Shown here piece by piece: positions 1-5,567 of a stretch of DNA of 5,808 bases. The notes below the pieces were generated by a model that was not told where the DNA came from, made no database searches, and was given only the letters and a program-made list of their open reading frames with translations. Within the stretch, counting starts at the first letter, position 1; every line of letters starts with the position of its first letter. The position numbers were made by a program, and so were the translations under genes. Origin of the DNA: an uncultured Fusicatenibacter sp. (GTDB taxonomy: Bacteria; Bacillota; Clostridia; Lachnospirales; Lachnospiraceae); the NCBI GenBank assembly GCA_902493585.1, contig CABUPZ010000119.1, positions 1 to 5,808 on the forward strand, in the 5' to 3' direction.

Positions 1-1
1 G

Positions 2-730
2 TTTTTCGGTATTTCGTCTCTGTTTACGCGGCTGGGACTGGGTGTGTCGGTTCTGGCGCTCATTTTCATTATCTGTCAGATGTTCCGGTATACCCGGGAG
101 GAAGAGGAGGAGATCATCGAGCCGGAGCAGCAGAAGATACGGAAATTGAACTGGAATGTGGAATACCTGGAGAAAGAGACCCGTCAAAAAGAGATCCAAT
201 GTCAGAATCTGCGGGAAGAATATGAGGAGTTCTGCGCTTCTTTGACCATACCGGCGGAGCAGCAGGAAAATATCGCGGCGGTGACGCTGGCGATGGAAAC
301 CATTGAAAAAATTTCCCGTCAGCAGCAGAGTCGTGTGGGAATCCGTTTGAGACAGAGTATTTCGGAGATTCTTTCCGAACTGACCGACGGGAAATACCGG
401 CAGGTTTCCATAGATGATGCTCTGAAGATCGGGATCCATTCGGAAAATTATTATGTTCCGCTGGAGAAGACCAGCCGCGGAACCATGGAGCAGGTATATT
501 TTGCACTGCGCATGGCGGTGATGGATATTCTGTGCAGTGAGGAAGAAATGCCGGTGCTGCTGGACGAAACCTTTGCCATGTACGACGAATACCGTTTGGA
601 GCGGGCGTTGACCTGGCTGGCGAACAAGAAGCGCCAGGTGGTGATCTTTACCTGCCAGAAGCGTGAAGAACAGACGTTGGACCGGCTGGGGATCCCGTAT
701 CATAAAGTGGACCTGTCGGTTGATCTGTAG
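2..730 (+). CDS. YhaN/Rad50-like AAA ATPase with membrane helix, 3' part
   Basis: This is the C-terminal part of an SMC/Rad50-type ATPase; the frame is open to the left edge, so the gene starts upstream and the GTG at 44 is not a credible start. The visible 242 residues begin with one hydrophobic helix (about residues 7-29), then an acidic run of five Glu and a charged coiled coil (about 35-80). The C-terminal ATPase lobe follows: ELTDGKYRQVSIDD, an ABC-signature-like SRGTMEQVYFALR, a Walker B with catalytic acid VLLDETFAMYDE, and a final FTCQKRE strand, all characteristic of YhaN-like proteins. The Walker A lobe must lie upstream of the window. Family members are thought to act in DNA-end metabolism, often beside an SbcD/YhaM-like phosphoesterase; that partner is not visible here. 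The membrane helix placed in the coiled coil suggests membrane anchoring. The exact role is inferred. Confidence 0.85.
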   Translation, partial: FFGISSLFTRLGLGVSVLALIFIICQMFRYTREEEEEIIEPEQQKIRKLNWNVEYLEKETRQKEIQCQNLREEYEEFCASLTIPAEQQENIAAVTLAMETIEKISRQQQSRVGIRLRQSISEILSELTDGKYRQVSIDDALKIGIHSENYYVPLEKTSRGTMEQVYFALRMAVMDILCSEEEMPVLLDETFAMYDEYRLERALTWLANKKRQVVIFTCQKREEQTLDRLGIPYHKVDLSVDL

Positions 731-806
731 AGCCTGTAAAATTGAAAAATGAGAATCACGTAAGTTCCGTTGGCTGAACGGATAAAGAATCATACAAGTG
801 GATGAC
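731..806 (+). other. Intergenic gap before nfo, weak hairpin
   Basis: This gap holds one short stem, TCCGTT (766-771) with AACGGA (777-782) around a 5-base loop. No T-run follows it, so it is not a convincing terminator. No clear -35/-10 pair was found. A promoter for nfo could lie here, but readthrough from the ATPase gene is equally possible. Confidence 0.3.
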
Positions 807-817
807 AAGGAGGCAGA

Positions 818-1651
818 ATGTTAAAAATAGGAAGTCACCTTTCTTCATCGAAAGGTTATCTGCATATGGGAAAGGAAGCCGTGTCGATCGGCGCGAATAC
901 CTTTCAGTTTTTTACAAGAAATCCAAGAGGGAGCAAAGCGAAGGAGATCGATCCGGAAGACGTAAGGAAGTTCTGGGAATTTGCGGCGGAACATGGAATC
1001 GATGTGATCCTGGCCCATGCGCCGTATACGTTAAATGCGTGTTCCAAAGACGCGCATACGAGAGAATTTGCGCTGATGACCATGGAGGATGATCTGCGCA
1101 GAATGGAATATACGCCGGGGAATCTGTACAATTTTCATCCGGGCAGTCATACCGGGCAGGGCAGTGAGGAAGGAATCCGTCTGATCGCGGATACGCTCAA
1201 CAGGATCCTGAAGTCGGAGCAGACGACGACGGTGCTGCTGGAGACAATGGCAGGCAAGGGGACCGAAGTGGGACGCAGCTTTGAGGAGTTGGCGGCGATC
1301 CTGGAACGTGTGGAACTGTCTGATCATATGGGCGTCTGTCTGGATACGTGTCATGTGTACGATGCGGGATATGATATTGTTCATGATCTGGACGGTGTGC
1401 TGGAAAAATTTGACCGGGTGATCGGGCTGAAGCGGCTGAAGGCCATTCACCTCAATGACAGCAAGAATCCATTTGAAAGTCACAAAGACCGTCATGAGAA
1501 GATCGGGGAAGGGTCTCTGGGGCTGGATGCTTTTGTTCGGATCATCAATCATCCGGCGCTGAGGGATCTTCCGTTTTATCTGGAGACGCCCAATGAGCTG
1601 GACGGATACGCAAAAGAAATCGCGATGCTGCGGGGGAGCAGAAAAGAATGA
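818..1651 (+). CDS. nfo: Deoxyribonuclease IV (endonuclease IV, AP endonuclease)
   Basis: This enzyme cleaves the DNA backbone 5' to abasic sites in base-excision repair, using three metal ions (zinc in characterised members). The 277-residue protein is a full-length AP endonuclease 2 family TIM barrel (the E. coli enzyme is 285). The expected metal ligands are all visible: H67 (LAHAPY), H107 (NFHPGSH), E142 (LLETMAGKG), D176 and H179 (CLDTCHVYDAGYD), H211 (IHLNDSK), D224 and H226 (DRHEKIGEG) and E256 (YLETPN). The start ATG is fixed by a strong AAGGAGG at 807-813, four bases before it. The frame opening at 802 overlaps in another frame and is spurious. The stop overlaps the next start as ATGA, so nfo and the rRNA methyltransferase are probably translated from one mRNA. 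No damage or odd residues were seen. Confidence 0.97.
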   Translation: MLKIGSHLSSSKGYLHMGKEAVSIGANTFQFFTRNPRGSKAKEIDPEDVRKFWEFAAEHGIDVILAHAPYTLNACSKDAHTREFALMTMEDDLRRMEYTPGNLYNFHPGSHTGQGSEEGIRLIADTLNRILKSEQTTTVLLETMAGKGTEVGRSFEELAAILERVELSDHMGVCLDTCHVYDAGYDIVHDLDGVLEKFDRVIGLKRLKAIHLNDSKNPFESHKDRHEKIGEGSLGLDAFVRIINHPALRDLPFYLETPNELDGYAKEIAMLRGSRKE

Positions 1652-2916
1652 GAGAGAAAAACAGAAAGATGCCGGACAGCCGGAAGGAAAAGAGAGAATT
1701 GCAGCAGCAAAAACCGCAGCAGAAACATTCCGGTTCTGTGGCGGAAAGAAAAGAGAAGTCCGGCAGCGGGAAACGTTGTCCGGTGAGGAAAAAATGCGGG
1801 GGATGCTCTCTGCTGGACATGGAGTATTCCGAACAGCTGAAACGGAAAGAGGATTTTGTGCGAAAGACCCTGAAGGGGATCGTGAAGCCGGAAGCAATCA
1901 TCGGAATGGAGAATCCGTGGCATTACAGGAACAAAATTCATGCATCCTTTGCCAGAAAACGGGACGGCAGCATTGTTTCCGGAATTTATGAGGAGGGAAC
2001 CCATCGTTTAGTGCCGGTGGAGGATTGTCTGATTCAGGATGAGCGGGCAAACCGGATCGTCCGGGATCTCTGCGGACTGTTCGAGAGCTTTAAGATCAAG
2101 GTTTATAATGAGGACACCGGGTATGGGCTGGTGCGTCATGTGCTGATCCGCACCGGTCATGTGTCCGGAGAGGTGATGGTGGTCCTGGTCTGTGTCTCGC
2201 CGGTCTTTCCATCGAAACGGAATTTTGTCAATGCCCTGAGAAAGCTTCATCCGGAAGTGACCACGGTGGTTCTCAACGTGAACGACCGCAGGACGAGTAT
2301 GGTCCTTGGAAAAAGAGATCTTGTGCTGTACGGCAAAGGGTATATTGAGGATCAGCTGTGCGGATGTACGTTTGCAGTATCGCCCCAGTCTTTCTATCAG
2401 GTCAATCCGGTCCAGACGGAGATTTTGTATCGGAAGGCAATCGAGTTTGCGGATCTGCATGGAACGGAGAAAGTGCTGGACGCCTATTGCGGCACGGGAA
2501 CCATCGGGCTGATCGCAGCAGAGTATGCAGGGGAAGTGACGGGCGTGGAGTTGAATCCGGAGGCTGTCCGGAATGCTGTCTCCAACGCAAAGCGGAACCA
2601 GAGAAAGAACATCCGGTTTGTTCAGGGAGATGCCGGGGAATACATGCAGAAAATGGCGGCTCAGAGAGAAACGATGGATGTAGTCATGATGGATCCGCCG
2701 CGGGCGGGAAGCGACGAGGCGTTTTTGTCCAGCCTGGTGATGCTGGCACCGGAAAAAGTGGTGTATATTTCCTGCAATCCTGTGACACTGGCGCGGGATC
2801 TGAAATATCTCGGAAAGCATGGATATCGGGTGAACCGGGCGGTTCCGGTGGATATGTTTCCGTGGACAGCGGAAGAACATGTGGAGACGGTGGTGCTGCT
2901 TTCGCGGAAAGGGTAA
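1648..2916 (+). CDS. rlmD: 23S rRNA m5U methyltransferase, RlmD/RumA (TrmA) family
   Basis: This is a SAM-dependent RNA uracil-C5 methyltransferase, 422 residues. An Fe-S cluster set is visible: C44, C50, C53 (CPVRKKCGGC) and C127 (VEDCLI). The catalytic domain shows SPQSFYQVNP (245-254), the SAM loop DAYCGTGTIG (278-287), acidic ribose contact GVELNP (299-304), MDPPRAG (348-354), nucleophile C376 in YISCNP, and general base E413 in EHVETV. The usual N-terminal TRAM RNA-binding domain is absent; instead residues 1-43 are a Lys/Arg/Gln-rich leader that may contact RNA. The likely target is U1939 of 23S rRNA, but Gram-positive relatives (RlmCD) can modify U747 as well, so the site is inferred. 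GGGGAG at 1633-1638, inside the nfo 3' end, precedes the ATG, which overlaps the nfo stop by four bases. Confidence 0.93.
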   Translation: MREKNRKMPDSRKEKRELQQQKPQQKHSGSVAERKEKSGSGKRCPVRKKCGGCSLLDMEYSEQLKRKEDFVRKTLKGIVKPEAIIGMENPWHYRNKIHASFARKRDGSIVSGIYEEGTHRLVPVEDCLIQDERANRIVRDLCGLFESFKIKVYNEDTGYGLVRHVLIRTGHVSGEVMVVLVCVSPVFPSKRNFVNALRKLHPEVTTVVLNVNDRRTSMVLGKRDLVLYGKGYIEDQLCGCTFAVSPQSFYQVNPVQTEILYRKAIEFADLHGTEKVLDAYCGTGTIGLIAAEYAGEVTGVELNPEAVRNAVSNAKRNQRKNIRFVQGDAGEYMQKMAAQRETMDVVMMDPPRAGSDEAFLSSLVMLAPEKVVYISCNPVTLARDLKYLGKHGYRVNRAVPVDMFPWTAEEHVETVVLLSRKG

Positions 2917-2928
2917 AGGAGGCTGCTG

Positions 2929-3189
2929 ATGACGGCAGTATTTCTGAAAATTGTGCGCATTGCATTTTTTGTCGGCTGTGTGGCGCTGGCGGTGGTGGCA
3001 TTTCGTCGGGTTCGGAGAAAAGCGCGGAATAGGAGTCGTGCCCTCCTGTTGGGAATCGGGGCGGTAGCAGGCTGCGCAGTTCTGGCGGTATGCTTTCTGA
3101 CAGATCCTCCTTCAGAAGAAACGGGAGGTTCCGGTACAGCGTCTGGTCAGACTTCAGACCTTTCGCAGCGCGGAGGAGGTTCTGTTTGA
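2929..3189 (+). CDS. Small two-helix membrane protein with chimeric 3' end
   Basis: I do not recognise the family. The ORF has a good ribosome site (AAAGGAGG at 2915-2922, six bases before ATG) and lies 12 bases after rlmD, so it is probably in the same operon. Residues about 3-25 and 37-58 are hydrophobic helices joined by a strongly basic loop (RRVRRKARNRSR), which by the positive-inside rule predicts a cytoplasmic loop with both ends outside. From about residue 59 the protein becomes Gly/Ser/Thr-rich; this stretch is an out-of-frame reading of response-regulator DNA (see the next feature). The original 3' end therefore seems to have been lost in a deletion that joined this gene to the regulator near 3101-3150. 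Alternatively the genuine protein simply ended in a nearby lost stop. Whether the product is functional is unknown. Confidence 0.5.
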   Translation: MTAVFLKIVRIAFFVGCVALAVVAFRRVRRKARNRSRALLLGIGAVAGCAVLAVCFLTDPPSEETGGSGTASGQTSDLSQRGGGSV

Positions 3190-3475
3190 ACTGGATCAGA
3201 CGGTTCCCTATGACCTGCTTTTGCTGGATATCCGGATGGAACGGATGAACGATATGGAACTGGCCCGTGAGATCCGGAAGAAAGACCGGAATGTGGCGGT
3301 CGCCTTTCTGACCAATGATCCTGGATTTGTCTTTGACGGATACGAGGTGGAGGCGGTGGGTTATCTGATGAAGCCGGTGGATCCGGGGCAGCAGCCGGCA
3401 TTGCTCTTGGGATTCAGAGAATGGCGGGCCGGTTTGAATTGTCGGGAAATGGCGCAGCACTGGTGTTTGAACTGA
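3101..3475 (+). pseudogene. Response regulator receiver fragment (LytTR/AgrA type)
   Basis: The frame opens after a stop at 3098-3100 and has no usable start. From about 3155 it reads as a receiver domain of the LytTR-regulator style: QTFRSAEEVLFELD, then YDLLLLDIRM with the phospho-acceptor Asp codon at 3227-3229, MELAREIRKKDRNVAVAFLTND with the conserved Thr, and GYLMKPVD with the conserved Lys codon at 3371-3373. The first strand with the acidic pair (normally IAICDDE-like) is missing, and homology stops right after KPVD at 3382; the remaining residues to the stop at 3475 look like out-of-frame reading of the following kinase gene. The DNA-binding LytTR domain is wholly absent. Both ends thus look deleted. 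With no start, no Mg-binding acids and no output domain, it should be non-functional. It partnered the kinase that follows. Confidence 0.8.
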
Positions 3476-4221
3476 CGGCGGGGACGTTGGGAGTTCTTTT
3501 GCCCGAGACTGCTCCATGGATGGCAGTTCTTCTTGTGCTGTTTTTCTTTCGCTATGAGGGTGGACAGAGGTTCATGCGCAGGAACTGGGAGCAGCGGACC
3601 ATGCAGTATCAGAATCAGATTCTGGAGCAGCAGATTGCGGAAGTACAGAATATTTATCAGACTATGCGCGGCTGGCGGCATGACTATCATAATCATATGC
3701 AGGTGCTGAAAGCCTATCTGACAGCGGGACAGGAAGAGCAGGCGGAAGCGTATCTGGAACGGCTTGAGAAAGATCTGCATCATGTGGCGCAATGGATCGA
3801 GACGGGAAATGTGCGGGTCGACGCGATCGTCAATTCGAAAATCTCTCTTGCCATGCAGAATGCAATTGATGTCAATTATAAGGTCACAGTTCCGGAACAT
3901 CTGACGGTTCCGGACATTGATCTTTGTGTGCTGATCGGAAATCTGATCGACAACGGAGTGGAAGCCTGTGAGAAGATGGAGGAAGGACGGAAGTTTATCC
4001 GTCTGTACATTGGGGTGCTGAAACAGCAGCTGTATATCTTTGTCACGAATGCCACCAGTGAACTGGTGCGGAAAATGGACGAAGAGTATATCACGACCAA
4101 ACGGGGCAATCACGGGCATGGTCTGAAACGGATCAACGGGATTGTTGAGAAGTATGGAGGCTATATCAACCGGCAAAATGAGCCGGGGGTTTTCGTGACG
4201 GAGATTATGCTGCCGCTGTAA
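3383..4221 (+). pseudogene. GHKL sensor histidine kinase, N-terminally truncated
   Basis: The best ORF starts at ATG 3421 (266 residues) without a convincing ribosome site; coding-like sequence may extend back to about 3383. The N-terminus keeps one or two hydrophobic segments (about residues 12-28 and 33-43 from the ATG at 3421), whereas AgrC/LytS-like kinases usually have five to seven, so the sensor region is largely gone. The rest is intact: a helical dimerisation segment, phospho-acceptor H87 in WRHDYHNHM, the N box GNLIDNGVEAC (N174, N178) and the G box RGNHGHGLKRI (about 229-239), ending in the usual EIMLPL strand. The kinase core has no stop or frameshift over 800 bases, unlike its neighbours, so a truncated product is possible. 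The family phosphorylates LytTR regulators in response to peptides; its former regulator is the fragment just upstream. Called pseudogene because of the lost 5' part and missing partner. Confidence 0.75.
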
Positions 4222-4239
4222 TGGATTTGCTGTATTTAC

Positions 4240-4266
4240 AATGCATGTACCGGGTAACCATGCATT
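4240..4266. repeat. Perfect 8-base inverted repeat at kinase/ABC junction
   Basis: AATGCATG (4240-4247) is mirrored by CATGCATT (4259-4266) around an 11-base centre which itself can partly pair (TACC with GGTA). It lies 19 bases after the kinase stop and covers the first ATG of the ABC frame. There is no T-run, so it does not look like a terminator. It may be an operator remnant, a deletion scar or chance. Confidence 0.45.
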
Positions 4267-4489
4267 CAGGTCTGCGCATTTACTGTACGGGAGAAAGACA
4301 GCGGAAATCATAGGGGAGGTGCTTGGAACTTATATTACCGCGGCGCTTCCGGCGATGGTGCTGTATTTTCTGAAACACAGTGTGGGGATAGGCAGTATGG
4401 CAGAAGGTCTTTGTGCCGCTTTTGTTGTGGTGGGCGTTGTGCTGGCGTTTCGAGCCTATTTTGGCAACCGTAATCTATCACGGTTTTGA
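4241..4489 (+). pseudogene. ABC exporter remnant, piece 1: start of transmembrane domain
   Basis: The frame codes for two hydrophobic helices (roughly 4310-4370 and 4395-4450) of an ABC exporter transmembrane domain: RKTAEIIGEVLGTYITAALP, then a Gly-rich turn, then LCAAFVVVGVVLAFRAYFGN. The first ~20 residues, from the inverted repeat to about 4285, look unrelated, so the true N-terminus may also be lost; a 30-codon frame starting at the TAATG of the kinase stop (4221) reads into the same stretch and ends at 4313. Homology stops near NRNLSR, and the frame closes at 4487-4489. The next part of the domain continues in another frame, with the intracellular-loop helices between them missing. Identification as an ABC permease domain is by sequence style and by the pieces downstream. 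Confidence 0.65.
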
Positions 4490-4929
4490 GGACTTATTTC
4501 CCAGTACAACGAAACTGCTGAACAGCCTTCTTGCCCTGATCGTATTTGCCACCAGTCTGACGGTTCTTAATCCGCTGCTGGTTGCCGGTGTTCTGTTCCT
4601 GTCATTGGTTCAGGTCATCGTTTATCGGAAAGCATTGAATTATCAATAGAAACATACGGAACAGCGGGCGGATATCTGGAGGATACAGAGCTATTTTCAG
4701 TCACTGGCGATGGAACGGGATGCGGGAAAGGATATTCGTCTGTATCGTCTTCAGAAATGGATCTCTGATGAATACGATCGGGTAAACCGGAAAGAAAAGA
4801 ATCTTCTCGCAAAAGAACAGGGGATGTTTCTGCTCAGCGATTATGCGGGCATTTTTCTGGAGTTTTTCCGGGATGCGATCTGTTATGGTTATCTGCTGCT
4901 CCAGCTGACGCAGGGGATGGATCTGGGCG
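4470..4929 (+). pseudogene. ABC exporter remnant, piece 2: middle and end of transmembrane domain
   Basis: From about 4476 the frame reads YHGFEDLFPST, a hydrophobic pair of helices to LVQVIVYRKALNYQ, an in-frame amber codon at 4647-4649, then continues in the same frame as HTEQRADIW, AMERDAGKDIRLYRLQKW (the coupling-loop region conserved in exporters), DEYDRVNRKEKNLLAKEQG and a further helix (FLEFFRDAICYGYLLLQL) to QGMDLG near 4926. The amber codon most simply replaces one residue, since sense on both sides fits a single protein. About 100-150 residues expected between here and the nucleotide-binding P-loop region are missing, the join falling near 4927-4936. Any protein restarting after the amber would need an internal start such as ATG 4710 and would lack the ATPase. 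Confidence 0.75.
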
Positions 4930-5226
4930 GAGAAGATCTTATGTGGATTTTACCGCCCTGTGTCAGGAACGCTTACGGTCAATGGGATTCCTGTGGAAGA
5001 GATTGACCGCAGGGAACTATGGGAACATCTGGGAGTGATCTTTCAGCAGCCGTTCCTCTATGCCGGTACGGTTCTGGAAAACATTACCGGATGTTTCTGC
5101 GGGAAGGATCCAGAGATACGGAAGAGATGCCGGGAGGCGCTGGAGCAGGCGGCATTATGGGAAAAAATTGAGAGTCTCCCCAAAGGGATGGATACTTGCA
5201 TCGGAAAAGAAATCGCACGATGCTGA
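4930..5226 (+). pseudogene. ABC exporter remnant, piece 3: N-terminal half of ATPase domain without P-loop
   Basis: This frame reads KILCGFYRPVSGTLTVNGIPV, the strand that normally comes about 10 residues after Walker A, then the RRELWEHLGVIFQQPFLYAGTVLENI segment with the Q-loop glutamine, then the helical subdomain CREALEQAALWEKIESLPKGMDTCIGKE. The Walker A motif itself is missing. The frame ends at 5224-5226, just where the signature motif (LSGGE-type) should follow. The sequence up to about 5208 is clearly that of a type I exporter half-transporter. Loss of P-loop and signature makes it inactive. Confidence 0.82.
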
Positions 5227-5303
5227 TGATTTCCCATCGGCTGGCTTCCACAAGATTCTGCCAGGAAATTTTATATCTGAAGGATGGCAGAATCACGGAA
5301 CGG
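5208..5303 (+). pseudogene. ABC exporter remnant, piece 4: end of ATPase domain (H-loop)
   Basis: In a new frame the DNA reads RTMLMISHRLASTRFCQEILYLKDGRITER, the classic C-terminal end of an exporter ATPase. The H-loop His codon is at 5235-5237. Signature and Walker B (LLLDEPT-like) motifs, about 60 residues, are missing between piece 3 and this piece. The usual end (ERGSHxELL) is broken off after GAACGG at 5303. Confidence 0.8.
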
Positions 5304-5482
5304 TGCTCCTCAGGGCAATTTCCAGAGGCTGCACCCAGCTGGTGGAGGTCTGGAGGCAGAACTGTGCAAACACGATCCGCAGAAAAATGGTGGATAAGGT
5401 CATGCGCATGGCATACGACAAAGATGAACAACCGTCTACTCTGGATGAAATGGGGAAAATCCAGGCTGGTGAAGGGTGTTAT
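5303..5482 (+). pseudogene. Fragment of a second ABC transmembrane domain
   Basis: A third frame reads VLLRAISRGCTQLVEVWRQN, then RRKMVDKVMRMAYDKDEQPSTLDEMGKIQ, ending at TAA 5489-5491. The RRKMxDKVMRMxYD pattern resembles the first cytoplasmic helix of an exporter transmembrane domain. It most simply comes from a second ABC half-transporter directly downstream, as pairs are common in peptide-export modules; its 5' part was lost and its 3' part ends at the mobile-element side. Alternatively it could be the very segment missing between pieces 1 and 2 of the first transporter, moved here. Identification as ABC is by pattern only and less sure than for the ATPase pieces. Confidence 0.55.
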
Positions 5483-5548
5483 ATGCTCTAATTGACTTCT
5501 TAATCACGATTTTTGTCATGGTTAGTGAAGGCAGTTAGAGCATTTTTT
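5483..5548 (+). terminator. Long imperfect hairpin with T-run before recombinase
   Basis: ATGCTCTAATTG (5483-5494) pairs with CAGTTAGAGCAT (5532-5543) over 12 positions with one G-U. The pairing continues inward after small mismatches: CTTC 5496-5499 with GAAG 5527-5530, TAATCA 5501-5506 with TGGTTA 5519-5524, and GA 5508-5509 with TC 5516-5517, leaving a T loop. Six Ts (5543-5548) follow, as in an intrinsic terminator on the plus strand. It would shield the recombinase from readthrough. It could instead be a leader attenuator or a recombinase-binding site at the element end. Confidence 0.5.
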
Positions 5549-5553
5549 CATGT

Positions 5554-5560
5554 AGGAGGT
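5554..5560 (+). promoter_or_regulatory. Ribosome binding site of recombinase
   Basis: AGGAGGT lies seven bases before the ATG at 5568 and selects it over the out-of-frame ATG at 5561, which touches the site itself. Confidence 0.85.
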
Positions 5561-5567
5561 ATGCAGC

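Noticed and set aside
766..782. Six-base stem as terminator of the ATPase gene
   Set aside because: Short stem with no T-run after it.
742..798. TTGAAA at 742 or TTGGCT at 770 as -35 of an nfo promoter
   Set aside because: No acceptable -10 at 16-18 bases from either; evidence too weak to call.
1031..1897. Long minus-strand ORF of 288 codons across nfo and rlmD
   Set aside because: It lies antisense to two clearly recognised genes, has Pro/Ser/Arg/Phe-rich composition typical of a shadow frame, and shows no domain.
2008..2880. Minus-strand ORF of 290 codons inside rlmD
   Set aside because: Antisense shadow of a conserved enzyme; His/Arg-rich and no recognisable motif.
2358..3032. Plus-strand ORF of 224 codons overlapping the rlmD catalytic region
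   Set aside because: Frame-shifted reading of the SAM and catalytic motifs; Gly/Cys/Arg-rich with no ribosome site.
3361..4311. Minus-strand ORF of 316 codons across the kinase
   Set aside because: Antisense to the intact GHKL core; contains no family motif and is explained by codon bias on the other strand.
3101..5482. Programmed frameshifting or recoding to explain the frame changes
   Set aside because: Each join also lacks conserved domain segments, which frameshifting cannot explain; deletion is simpler.
5492..5520. TTGACT at 5492 as -35 of a recombinase promoter
   Set aside because: The hexamer 17-18 bases on (GTCATG/TCATGG) is not a -10, and the site sits in the hairpin arm.
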